DNA of 64,000 nt from Halapricum hydrolyticum (GTDB lineage: Archaea > Halobacteriota > Halobacteria > Halobacteriales > Haloarculaceae), in contig NZ_JAOPKC010000015.1 in NCBI RefSeq assembly GCF_025517535.1, positions 1-64,000 of the forward strand, read 5' to 3'. The notes below the pieces were generated by a model. It was not told where the DNA came from, ran no database searches, and saw only the letters and a list, made by a program, of their open reading frames with translations. The position numbers and the translations under genes are program-made. This document shows, piece after piece, positions 50,988-59,486 of this stretch; positions within the stretch are counted from its first letter, which is position 1, and each line of letters begins with the position of its first letter.

Positions 50988-52544
50988 TCAGTCGTCAGCG
51001 ATGACCGTGTCGTCTTCGTTGGCGACCAGCCGATCCATCGCGTCGACCATCGCCTCGATCGACGCGCGGGTGATGTCGGCCTCGCTGGCGCTGACGGTGA
51101 CGTGATCGTCGCCGCGGGACATCTCGACTTCGACAGTGACGACGGCGTCGTGACCGCCGGTGATCGCGTCGACGTGATAGGACTCGAGTTGCGCGTCGGC
51201 GGTGTGGCTGAGTGCGGCTTCGGCGGCTTTCATCGCGGCGTCGACGGGACCGGTCCCGGTTGCGGCCTCCTCGCGGACCTCGCCGTCGACTTCCAGCCGG
51301 ATGCTCGCAGTCGGCACCGACGACCCGGAGACCGCAGTGAGATCGAGCAACTCGACGCGGCGCTCGCGCTCTCGGTCCTGGACGTCTTCGGTGATCGTCA
51401 ACAGGTCGGCGTCGGTGACACGCTTGCCGCGCTCGCCGATCTCCTTGACGCGGGCGACGATCGCCCGGAGGTCCTCCTCGTCGACGTCGATCCCGTGCTC
51501 GTTCAGGGTCGCCTCGACGCCCGCGCGACCGGCGTGTTTGCCCAGTGCCAGCCGGCGCTCGCGACCCACCTTCTCGGGCGGGTACGGCTCGTACATCGAC
51601 TCGTCTTTGAGCGTGCCGTCGGTGTGGATTCCCGACTCGTGGGTGAAGGCGTTCTCGCCGACGACGGCCTTGTTCGGTGCCAGCGGGATCCCGGTCTTGG
51701 AGGCGATCAACTGCGCGAGGTCGTAGACCTTCGTGAGGTCCATCGTCTCGATTCCGTATCCGTGATCCAGGGCGATAGCGACCTCTTCGAGGGCGACGTT
51801 ACCGGCACGTTCGCCGATCCCGTTAATCGTCCCGTGAACGAGATCCGCGCCCGCCGCGAGCGAGGCCATCACGTTCGTGACCGCCAGCCCCAGGTCGTCG
51901 TGGGTGTGGGTGCTCGTCGGCCCCAGTTCGGCGAGCCGCGAGACGGCCTCGATCGTTCGGTCGGGCGTCGCGTGGCCGACGGTATCGGCGTAGCAGACCC
52001 GATCCGCGCCGGCCTCAAGCACCGCGCGCATCAGCTCTTCGAGATAGTCCAGGTCGGCCCGGGAGCCGTCTTCGCCGATGACTTCGACCCACAGCCCGTG
52101 GTCTTTGGCGTACTCGACGAGTTCGACCGTCCGGTCGACGTTCTCGGCGTGGGTCGTGCCGACCTTGTCCTCGATGTGCTGGTCGCTCGCGGGCACGACG
52201 AGGTTGACGCCGTCGACCCCACAGTCCATCGCGAGGTCGATGTCGTTCTGGACGCCACGGGCGAAACTGGTGACCGTCGCGTCCACATCGAGGTCAGTGA
52301 CTCGCGAGATGGTCTCACGCTCGCCGGGCCCGGTGACCGCGCTCCCGGCCTCGATGACGTCGATCCGGGCGTCGTCGAGTGCCCGCGCGATCCGGGCTTT
52401 CTCCTCAGGCGTGAGTGAGACACCCGGAGCTTGTTCGCCGTCACGCAGCGTCGTATCGAGAAGCTGTACGTCTTCGGGTCGTCCGGACGACGAGCCGAGG
52501 CCGGTGCCAAACAGCCCTGCTCTGTCGCCGGAGCCGTCAGTCAT
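50988..52544 (-). CDS. 2-isopropylmalate synthase / (R)-citramalate synthase family
   Basis: 518 residues. HMGL-like TIM barrel: VQLLDTTLRDGEQAPGVSLT, HTHDDLGLAVTNVMASLAAG with the metal HxH motif, and NGIGERAGNVALEEVAIALD. A C-terminal LeuA dimer/regulatory domain follows (from about residue 385). It makes isopropylmalate (leucine) or citramalate (isoleucine); the two cannot be separated from sequence here. No other leu genes adjoin. A first-20-residue Gly/Ser leader is typical of haloarchaeal enzymes. Confidence 0.9.
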   Translation of the reverse strand: MTDGSGDRAGLFGTGLGSSSGRPEDVQLLDTTLRDGEQAPGVSLTPEEKARIARALDDARIDVIEAGSAVTGPGERETISRVTDLDVDATVTSFARGVQNDIDLAMDCGVDGVNLVVPASDQHIEDKVGTTHAENVDRTVELVEYAKDHGLWVEVIGEDGSRADLDYLEELMRAVLEAGADRVCYADTVGHATPDRTIEAVSRLAELGPTSTHTHDDLGLAVTNVMASLAAGADLVHGTINGIGERAGNVALEEVAIALDHGYGIETMDLTKVYDLAQLIASKTGIPLAPNKAVVGENAFTHESGIHTDGTLKDESMYEPYPPEKVGRERRLALGKHAGRAGVEATLNEHGIDVDEEDLRAIVARVKEIGERGKRVTDADLLTITEDVQDRERERRVELLDLTAVSGSSVPTASIRLEVDGEVREEAATGTGPVDAAMKAAEAALSHTADAQLESYHVDAITGGHDAVVTVEVEMSRGDDHVTVSASEADITRASIEAMVDAMDRLVANEDDTVIADD

Positions 52545-52740
52545 GGGGTAGAATTTCGCGGCCAGCCGCCGTGGGGCGACTTCCTCTATCCTCCGTGTCG
52601 TTGGAATCCGACATCGTACTTGCCTGATATGGTGTGATCGTTCATTAAGCTGTTGTCTTCGGCAGACGGAAAATCTCTATTCGCTCTTGCGAAGTAGATT
52701 GTTGATAGCGAGAGCTGCGGCTGAAAGTCGAAGAGGGCAA

Positions 52741-52762
52741 GGGCACCGCGCTAGCGGTGCCC
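52741..52762 (+). promoter_or_regulatory. Hairpin just before the transposase start
   Basis: GGGCACCGC-GCTA-GCGGTGCCC is a perfect 9-bp stem ending 3 bases before the ATG at 52766. In a read-through transcript it would hide the start region, a known way of limiting transposase synthesis from outside promoters. Confidence 0.6.
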
Positions 52763-52765
52763 GAT

Positions 52766-53650
52766 ATGTTCCCGATAAACCGATTCGTGTCGGAATCGGC
52801 TGCAGCGGACCTGCTGCAACAGGTTCGCTGGCGTGATGGCGTCGAGTGCCCCCGCTGCCGTTCTGACCTGACGGTCAGAAACGGCAGCTATCGGGTGTAT
52901 CAACGATATCTGTGTAAGAATTGCGGTCGGACGTTCAACGACAAGACCGGCACAATCTTCGCCCACTCGAAGCTCTCGCTGAAAGAGTGGTACTTCACGA
53001 TCTACGTGTTCTTGCGGTTTAACACGAGTATTCGGCAAATCGAGGCGGAACTCGATCTTTCGTACAGAACGGTGAGACGGCGCGTCGAGCGCTTCGCCAA
53101 GGCGCTCGACGCGCCTTCGATCACACTGTCTGGACCGGTCGAAATCGACGAGGTGTACGTGTCTGCTGGCCTCAAAGGCCGCGAGCGCGACCAGGAGTCG
53201 CGCTCGCGTGGCCTGTCCACGCGTGGACGAGGTTCGTACGACGGCGACAAACCGCCGGTGTTCACGCTGGCCGATCGTGGCTCGGACGATCGGTACGTCG
53301 TGCCAGCGAAATCCGCCAACGAATCGACGATTCGACTCCTGCTTGCTGACCACGACGAGGAGTCGCTAACCGTCTATACGGACGGATTTCGAGCGTATGA
53401 ACCGCTCGAAGAAGACGATGCCTTCACCCGCGAGTACGTCGTCCACGGCGACGGCGAATACGCTGACGGCGACATCCACGTCAACACCTGCGAGAGCCAC
53501 GCGTCGCTGACGCGACGGTGGCTCTCGGCCCACCGAGGAGTGTCAAAAGACAAGCTAACACCGTATCTTAGAGCCTTTCAGCTCCGCCGCGAACTCTACA
53601 GAAAGCCAGGTGACGAAGCACTCAAACATGCTCTCGACGCCGCTCTCTGA
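52766..53650 (+). CDS. IS1595-family DDE transposase
   Basis: 294 residues from ATG 52766. N-terminal zinc ribbon VECPRCRSDL...YLCKNCGRTFND, a helix-turn-helix (TSIRQIEAELDLSYRTVRRR) and the ISXO2-like catalytic core with VEIDEVYVSAGLKG (first Asp), YTDGFRAYEPL (second Asp) and HVNTCESHASLTRRWLSAHRG (Glu). All domains are complete, so the element may be active. Confidence 0.9.
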   Translation: MFPINRFVSESAAADLLQQVRWRDGVECPRCRSDLTVRNGSYRVYQRYLCKNCGRTFNDKTGTIFAHSKLSLKEWYFTIYVFLRFNTSIRQIEAELDLSYRTVRRRVERFAKALDAPSITLSGPVEIDEVYVSAGLKGRERDQESRSRGLSTRGRGSYDGDKPPVFTLADRGSDDRYVVPAKSANESTIRLLLADHDEESLTVYTDGFRAYEPLEEDDAFTREYVVHGDGEYADGDIHVNTCESHASLTRRWLSAHRGVSKDKLTPYLRAFQLRRELYRKPGDEALKHALDAAL

Positions 53651-53758
53651 AAATCAACAACGTGCTTCACAAGAGCGTAATGGTTTGGGTCAGCTTCTCG
53701 ATTTGCTGCTGAGTGCTGCTGTTTGCTGCCGAATTTTGTAACTGTTACATAACCTACC

Positions 53759-54151
53759 CTACGATTCGAGCCGGACCGTATCGCCAACTGCGACGTCCTC
53801 GGCTGCTCCCGCCGGGAGTTCGACGATCCGGTCGGCGCTGGCCATCCCGATCCCGGTCCACGGTCGGAGCGTCTTGGCGTGGACGACCGTCTCGCCCTGC
53901 AACCAGAGCACGTCCAGCGGCATCCGGACGAACAGCATGTGGATGAACCGTCTGGCGACGGCGTCGTCGCCGGCGAACGGAAGCTTCGCGCTGATTCCGG
54001 ACGGCGGTTCGAACTCGAAGACCAGCGCGTACTCCTCGGGGACCGACGACCGGAACATCAGTCCTTTCGAGGTCTGGACGAACCCCTCGGCGATCTCGAC
54101 GTCGCTGGCGAGCATGGCCGACTCCCCGTCGCGCTCGTGGACGAGACGCAT
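53759..54151 (-). CDS. DUF192 family protein
   Basis: 130 residues from ATG 54151 (MRLVHERDGESAMLASDVEI). A start nine codons upstream also exists, but a GTTTTG box lies about 27 bases from the chosen ATG. The DUF192 core is AEGFVQTSKGLMFRSSVP, then HMLFVRMPLDVLWL and GIGMASADRIVELPAG. A beta-barrel of unknown role. Confidence 0.85.
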   Translation of the reverse strand: MRLVHERDGESAMLASDVEIAEGFVQTSKGLMFRSSVPEEYALVFEFEPPSGISAKLPFAGDDAVARRFIHMLFVRMPLDVLWLQGETVVHAKTLRPWTGIGMASADRIVELPAGAAEDVAVGDTVRLES

Positions 54152-54237
54152 GAACTGGCAATCGGTCAGCGGGGGCAAAACGCTGTCGGCGTCGCCGGCT
54201 TCGAAGCCCCTTTGATCGGGCCGGCCCTGGCTGAAGT

Positions 54238-55065
54238 ATGCTGATCGGAGCCCACACGAGCATCGCCGGTGGCGTGTACAACGCCGTCGACGAGCAGGTC
54301 GAATACAGTGGTAACTGCGGGCAGATCTTCAGTCACTCTCCGCAGGTCTGGCAGGATCCGAACGTCGGCGACGACGAGGCCGAACGGTTCCGCGAGCGCA
54401 GCGACGAGGCGGGCGTCGGCCCGTGGGTCATCCACTCCTCGTATCTCGTCAACCTCTGTACGCCGAAAGACGATCTCCGGGAGAAGTCGATCGACGCTAT
54501 GCAAAAGGAGGTCGAGGCCGCCGACAAACTCGGGATCGAGTACGTCAACGTCCACCTGGGCGCGCACACGGGTGCCGGCGTCGAGGGCGGGCTTGACAAC
54601 GCTGCAAGCGCGCTGGACGAACTCGACGTCCCCAAGGGCGTGACGGTACTCGTCGAGAGCGACGCCGGCAGCGGCACCAAACTGGGCGGGGACTTCGAGC
54701 ACCTGGCGGGGGTGCTCGAACGCGCCGAGCAGGACCTGGAGGTCTGTCTGGACACCGCCCACGCCTTCGCCGCGGGCTACGACCTCTCGACGACCGGGGG
54801 CGTCGACCGGACTGTCGCGGAGTTCGACGAGGTCGTCGGCCTCGAAAACCTCGCGTGTATCCACCTCAACGACTCCAAACACGCGTGTGGCACGAACAAG
54901 GACGAACACGCCCACCTCGGGGAGGGCGAGATCGGCGAAGCGGGGATCAGCGCCGTCGTCTCCCACGAGGCGCTGCGCGACCTGCCCTTCGTGCTCGAGA
55001 CCCCGACCGAGGACGGACGCGGCTTCGCCTGGAACGTCGAGCGAGCCCGAGAACTCAGGGAATAG
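54238..55065 (+). CDS. nfo: Endonuclease IV (AP endonuclease)
   Basis: 275 residues, TIM barrel. IGAHTSIAGGVYNAVDEQVE opens the fold, and the zinc ligands appear in VIHSSYLVNL, VNVHLGAHTG, VLVESDAGSGTKLG, VCLDTAHAFAAGYD, CIHLNDSKHACGTNKDEHAH and FVLETPTED. It cuts at abasic sites in base-excision repair. Full length and intact. It diverges from the DUF192 gene. Confidence 0.94.
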   Translation: MLIGAHTSIAGGVYNAVDEQVEYSGNCGQIFSHSPQVWQDPNVGDDEAERFRERSDEAGVGPWVIHSSYLVNLCTPKDDLREKSIDAMQKEVEAADKLGIEYVNVHLGAHTGAGVEGGLDNAASALDELDVPKGVTVLVESDAGSGTKLGGDFEHLAGVLERAEQDLEVCLDTAHAFAAGYDLSTTGGVDRTVAEFDEVVGLENLACIHLNDSKHACGTNKDEHAHLGEGEIGEAGISAVVSHEALRDLPFVLETPTEDGRGFAWNVERARELRE

Positions 55066-55158
55066 CGTCGCAAGAGGGCGTCATAGAACTGTTCATATTT
55101 TGCACTTCAGACTCGATGAATGATCTGGCAGATATAGCGTGCGAATTGAGCGGGCTGA

Positions 55159-55404
55159 TCAGTCGTCAGTGTTTGAGGGACTGTCGAGTTGGTCGAGTTC
55201 GGTTTCCAGTTCAGCGACGCGCTCTTCGAGGTCTGCTAGCCGCGACTGGCGCTCGTCATAGACGGACTTGAGCGGGAACCCGACGAATAGCGCACCCATG
55301 AGGCCGAGTATGAACCCTGCCGGGCCAAAGAGCGGGAACAAAACAAGTCCCGCGAGAACCGACCCACTGAACACGAACAAACCACCCCAATTGAGTTTGT
55401 CCAT
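55159..55404 (-). CDS. Small membrane protein with C-terminal coiled coil
   Basis: 81 residues from ATG 55404. Two hydrophobic segments (GGLFVFSGSVLAGLVLFPLF, AGFILGLMGALFVGFPL) are followed by a heptad-like coiled coil (RLADLEERVAELETELDQLD). A family is not recognised. The 260 bases between it and the next gene show no gene. Confidence 0.65.
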   Translation of the reverse strand: MDKLNWGGLFVFSGSVLAGLVLFPLFGPAGFILGLMGALFVGFPLKSVYDERQSRLADLEERVAELETELDQLDSPSNTDD

Positions 55405-55670
55405 ATTCACAGAGACGTGAGAGCGCTAAAAAATAGTTCTGGAAAATTAAACGGGTGCGGTAGTCTTCTGCAAGAGTCCTCTCTCAGATCTGAAGACCCC
55501 TGTGCAACATACATACCCTGTCTCTACGGATTCGCAACTCGGGGACGCCAACTGTTCTATAATCCCCTCACAGCAATCTGTGCTCGGCCGTGTCCGGCAG
55601 ACACAGCGAGCCACAACCTGCCGCCAGCACGGATCGGCTGGCTTTTTTCCCTGGGTTCGCAAACACGACT

Positions 55671-56468
55671 GTGCGTCAGTTCAGTGCCGAGTACCTCGAA
55701 ACGACTCGCCGGGGCATGTGGGCGGACAGCCGCGAGGCCCTGTCCGACCTGGAACTGCCCAGCCGTGGGCGGGTGCTCGACGTCGGTTGCGGCACTGGTG
55801 AACTCACACGCGTCCTCCGGGAGGAGACCCCGGGCACCGTCGTCGGCTGTGACGCCGACGCCGGCCTGCTCGCCCACCTCGAACCCCCGACGGTCGTCGG
55901 CGACGCCACGCGACTGCCCTTCAAGGACGACGGCTTCGATCTGGTCGTCTGCCAGGCCCTGTTGATCAACCTGCCAGATCCCGACGCCGGGATCGAGGAA
56001 CTCGCCCGCGTCTCGACGGACCTCGTCGCGGCCGTCGAACCCGATAACGGGGCCGTCACCGTCGAGTCGACGGTCGACGCCGAGTCGTCGCTGGCCCGTC
56101 GCGCCCGCGAGCAGTACCTCGACGGCGTCGGGACGGACGTCACGCTGGGCGCGGACGTGCTCGATCGGTTCGAGGCCGCAGGCCTGGAGGACATCCGGAT
56201 CCGCCGCTACGACCACGTGCGGACCGTCGAGCCGCCCTACTCAGAGCAGGCGCTGGAGGACGCCCGCCGGAAGGTCACCGGCGACGGACTGGCCGACAGC
56301 CGCGCCGAACTCGTCGCCGGCGACGGCCTCGAGACCTACGAACGGCTCCGCGAGGAGTGGCGATCGATGGGACGGTCGGTCGTCGAACAGATGCGACAGC
56401 GGGAGTATCGCCGGCGGGAGACAGTCCCGTTCTACGTGACCGTCGGCCGAGTCCCGGAGAGTCGCTGA
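55671..56468 (+). CDS. Class I SAM-dependent methyltransferase
   Basis: 265 residues from a GTG at 55671 (RQFSAEYLETTRRGMWADSR). The frame is open further upstream, but the chosen GTG has a T-rich box about 27 bases before it and lies just before the domain. Motif I is RVLDVGCGTGELTRVLREET, with VVGCDADAGLLAHL and FDLVVCQALLINLPDPD. Ubiquinone-biosynthesis-like. Substrate unknown. Confidence 0.82.
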   Translation: MRQFSAEYLETTRRGMWADSREALSDLELPSRGRVLDVGCGTGELTRVLREETPGTVVGCDADAGLLAHLEPPTVVGDATRLPFKDDGFDLVVCQALLINLPDPDAGIEELARVSTDLVAAVEPDNGAVTVESTVDAESSLARRAREQYLDGVGTDVTLGADVLDRFEAAGLEDIRIRRYDHVRTVEPPYSEQALEDARRKVTGDGLADSRAELVAGDGLETYERLREEWRSMGRSVVEQMRQREYRRRETVPFYVTVGRVPESR

Positions 56469-56552
56469 GAGGTCCCTACTCACCCGATTCTCTGTCGAGC
56501 CATCTCGTGACCGCATTGTTTAAACGCGATCCAGCCGTCAACACCGCTAGCC

Positions 56553-57965
56553 ATGGGTGCGATCGAGGACGTCTACGCGGATCTCGACGCTGAGGTCTCC
56601 GAAGAGGAGTTTCGGGAGGCCGTCGAGCAGAAAGTCGAACAGATGGGGGGGCTCGCGGACGAGGAGACGGCGGCAATGCTGATCGCCCACGAGCTCAGCG
56701 AGAACGAAGTCAACGGGATCGCCGACATCGAGACCGGCATGGACGAGGTGAAGTTCCTCGCGAAAGTGACCTCTATCGGGGAGTTGCGCACGTTCGAGCG
56801 TGACGGCGAGGACGAGGACGGCCACGTCATCAACGTCGAGGCCGCCGACGAGACGGGCCAGGTGCGGCTGGCCTTCTGGGACGAGCAGGCCCGCTCGATC
56901 GACGAGGGGGAACTCCAGGAGGGGCAGGTCCTGCGCGTCAAGGGCCGGCCGAAAGACGGCTACAACGGTCTGGAGGTCAGCGTCGACAAGGCCGAACCGG
57001 ACGAGGACGCCGAGGTCGATGTCGACCTCGACGGGACGACCGACATCGACTCGCTGTCGATGGGACAGTCGGACGTGAACGTCCAGGGGATCGTGCTCGG
57101 GACCGAATCGGTGCGCACGTTCGATCGGGACGACGGCAGCGAGGGGCGGGTCGCGAACCTCACGCTTGGCGACGAGTCCGGCCGGATCCGCGTGACGCTG
57201 TGGGACGATCGGGCCGACCGTGCCGAGCAGCTGGACGCCGGCACGCCCGTCGAGGTCGTCGACGGGTACGTCCGCGAGCGCGACGGCGACCTGGAGTTGC
57301 ACGTCGGTGATCGCGGCGCAGTCGAGGAGATCGACCACGAGATCGACTTCAGCCCCGATACCGACGCGATCGACAGCGTCGAGATCGAGCAGACGGTCGA
57401 CCTGGGCGGGGTCGTCCGGTCGGCCGACCCAAAGCGGACGTTCGACCGCGACGACGGCAGCGAGGGGCAGGTCCGCAACGTCCGCATCCAGGACGACACC
57501 GGCGACATCCGCGTGGCACTGTGGGGCGAGAAGGCCGACATCGACCTGGGTCCGGGCGACGAAGTGTTCGTCGCCGACGCCGAGATCCAGGACGGCTGGC
57601 AGGACGACCTGGAAGCCTCGGCAGGGTGGGGCTCGACAGTGGTCATACTGGAAGACGGATCGTCAGTCGACTCGGGAGCCGCGACGAACGGGGACGCGGA
57701 CGGCGATGCGTCGACAGGGCTCGACGCGTTCGCGGACGACCGTGGTACTGAGGACGCGGGTGGGGATGACGACACTGACAGCGGGAACGGTGACGAGCAG
57801 ATCGAACTGACGGGAACGGTGGTCCAGACGGGCGATCCGGTGATCGTCGACGACGGCGAGGAGACGATCAGCGTCGAGACCGACGAACACGTCCAGCTCG
57901 GCCAGCAAGTCACCGTGCGCGGCCAGCGACGGGCCGATCGGGTCGAGGCCGAGGAACTCTTCTAG
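56553..57965 (+). CDS. RPA-type single-stranded DNA-binding protein (three or more OB folds)
   Basis: 470 residues. An N-terminal helical region (1-60) is followed by OB folds at about 66-150 (VTSIGELRTFERDGEDEDGH), 170-262 (VLGTESVRTFDRDDGSEGRV) and 285-375 (VVRSADPKRTFDRDDGSEGQ); the near-repeat FDRDDGSEG shows duplication. A Gly/Asp/Ser linker and a shorter C-terminal OB-like segment (410-470) follow. This is the haloarchaeal replication protein A homologue usually placed next to histone genes; it coats ssDNA in replication and repair. Confidence 0.9.
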   Translation: MGAIEDVYADLDAEVSEEEFREAVEQKVEQMGGLADEETAAMLIAHELSENEVNGIADIETGMDEVKFLAKVTSIGELRTFERDGEDEDGHVINVEAADETGQVRLAFWDEQARSIDEGELQEGQVLRVKGRPKDGYNGLEVSVDKAEPDEDAEVDVDLDGTTDIDSLSMGQSDVNVQGIVLGTESVRTFDRDDGSEGRVANLTLGDESGRIRVTLWDDRADRAEQLDAGTPVEVVDGYVRERDGDLELHVGDRGAVEEIDHEIDFSPDTDAIDSVEIEQTVDLGGVVRSADPKRTFDRDDGSEGQVRNVRIQDDTGDIRVALWGEKADIDLGPGDEVFVADAEIQDGWQDDLEASAGWGSTVVILEDGSSVDSGAATNGDADGDASTGLDAFADDRGTEDAGGDDDTDSGNGDEQIELTGTVVQTGDPVIVDDGEETISVETDEHVQLGQQVTVRGQRRADRVEAEELF

Positions 57966-58010
57966 CGGAGACGGGAAACTCTTAAGCCCGCATCGGCCCC
58001 GACATGGCGT

Positions 58011-58448
58011 ATGAGCGTCGAGCTACCGTTCGCCCCGGTGGATTCGATCATCCGTCGCAACGCCGGGGACCTGCGCGTGAGTTCTGAAGCGACCGAGGCG
58101 CTGACCCGCCGGATTCAGGAGCGGGGTGCCGAGCGTGCGGTCGAGGCGTCCGAGCGCGCGACGGCGGACGGCCGGAAGACCCTGATGGCCGAAGACTTCG
58201 GCGTCGAGACCGTTCCCGATCCGGACGCGCTCGAACTGCCGATCGCGCCCGTCGATCGGATCGCGCGGCTCGACGTCGACGACTATCGCGTGGCTATGGA
58301 CGCGCGGATCGCGCTGGCCTCGTTGCTCGAAGCGGAGGCCGACACCGTCGCGGCCGCCGCGGCGATCCTCGCGCGCCACGCCGGACGGCGTACCGTTAAG
58401 GGGGAGGACATCGAACGATACGACGAACTCAGGCCCTACTTTGAATGA
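58011..58448 (+). CDS. Archaeal histone, end-to-end doublet
   Basis: 145 residues with two histone folds. Each opens with the same pattern: ELPFAPVDSIIRRNAG, then ELPIAPVDRIARLDVD. Each ends with a GRRTVKGEDI/GRKTLMAEDF helix start, the region that contacts DNA. Two tandem folds replace a dimer of single-fold histones, as in other haloarchaea. An ACTCTTAAG box lies about 25 bases upstream. Its last four bases overlap the HDAC start. Confidence 0.92.
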   Translation: MSVELPFAPVDSIIRRNAGDLRVSSEATEALTRRIQERGAERAVEASERATADGRKTLMAEDFGVETVPDPDALELPIAPVDRIARLDVDDYRVAMDARIALASLLEAEADTVAAAAAILARHAGRRTVKGEDIERYDELRPYFE

Positions 58449-59470
58449 GGTTTGGCTACCGCGAGATCTGCCTCGAACACGACACCGGCGCGCGCCACCC
58501 GGAGAGCCCTGACCGTCTTCGTGCCATCCGACAGAGTCTCTCCGAATGTGATCACATCGAGTACGTCGCGGCCGACTCGGCCATCGAAGCCGAAGTGACG
58601 ACCGTCCACGACGCCGACTACATCACGGAAGTCCGGGAGTTCTGCGAGGACGGCGGCGGCAACTGGGACGCTGACACGGTCGCCGTGGAGGAAACCTGGG
58701 ACGCCGTGCTCGCGAGCGCCGGGCTCGCACAGTGGGCCGCGAAAGCAGCACTCGAGAGTGCCGGGGGCCACGAGACGCCGTTCGCGCTCGGTCGACCGCC
58801 GGGCCATCACGCCGTCGAGGACGACGCGATGGGGTTCTGCTTTATCAACAACGTCGCTGTCGCCGCCCAGCACGTCATCGAGCAGGAGATGGCCGACCGC
58901 GTGGCGATCTTAGACTGGGACGTCCACCACGGCAACGGCACCCAGGACATGTTCTACGACCGCGAGGACGTGTTCTACGTCTCCATCCACGAGGAGGGAC
59001 TGTACCCGGGTACCGGCGGCATCGGCGAGACCGGCGAGGGCGACGCCGAATTGACGACGCTGAACGCCCCGTTCCCGGCCGGCTGTGGTGACGCAGAGTA
59101 CATGGCGGCACTCGAGGAGGTGATCGGGCCGTCACTCGAAGCGTTCGATCCCGACCTGTTGCTGATCAGTGCCGGATTCGACGCCCACGAACACGATCCG
59201 ATCTCACGGATGGTCGTCACTACCGACGGTTACGGACTGATGACCGACTTCCTGTGGGAGCTGACCGACGAACTCGACGCGGGACTCGGCTTCGTCCTCG
59301 AAGGTGGCTACGGGTTAGAGACCCTTTCGGACGGCATCAAGATGGTCCACGAGGTGTTCGAGGGGCACGACCCCCCCACGCGAGAGTGGACGATCAACGA
59401 CAACGGTCGCTCCGTCATCGAGAACCTCAAAGAGCAGGGCTTCCCGTCGATCGACCCCGACCAGAACTAA
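58445..59470 (+). CDS. Histone deacetylase-family (acetoin utilisation/HDAC) enzyme
   Basis: 341 residues. Zinc-site and catalytic motifs: RPPGHHAVEDDAMGFCFINN, ILDWDVHHGNGTQDMF (Asp and His zinc ligands), LISAGFDAHEHDP and VLEGGYGLETL. The ATG overlaps the histone stop as ATGA. Removal of acyl groups from lysine or polyamines is expected; histone as the substrate is suggested only by the coupling. Confidence 0.92.
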   Translation: MRFGYREICLEHDTGARHPESPDRLRAIRQSLSECDHIEYVAADSAIEAEVTTVHDADYITEVREFCEDGGGNWDADTVAVEETWDAVLASAGLAQWAAKAALESAGGHETPFALGRPPGHHAVEDDAMGFCFINNVAVAAQHVIEQEMADRVAILDWDVHHGNGTQDMFYDREDVFYVSIHEEGLYPGTGGIGETGEGDAELTTLNAPFPAGCGDAEYMAALEEVIGPSLEAFDPDLLLISAGFDAHEHDPISRMVVTTDGYGLMTDFLWELTDELDAGLGFVLEGGYGLETLSDGIKMVHEVFEGHDPPTREWTINDNGRSVIENLKEQGFPSIDPDQN

Positions 59471-59486
59471 TTCCGGCTGGCATCCG

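Larger units (their letters stand above)
52682..53677 (+). mobile_element. IS1595-like insertion sequence with terminal inverted repeats
   Basis: Left end CGCTCTTGCGAAGTAGATTG (from 52682) and the reverse complement of the right end, CGCTCTTGTGAAGCACGTTG (to 53677), match in 16 of 20 bases, and both continue with TTGAT. The element is 996 bp with one transposase. The eight bases outside each end (TCTCTATT and TAATGGTT) do not match, so no target duplication is visible. Either flanking DNA was rearranged or the true ends lie slightly further out. Confidence 0.8.

Noticed and set aside
53740..53750. Short palindrome GTAAC-T-GTTAC downstream of the IS1595-like element
   Set aside because: Five-base arms are too short to support a regulatory claim without further copies.
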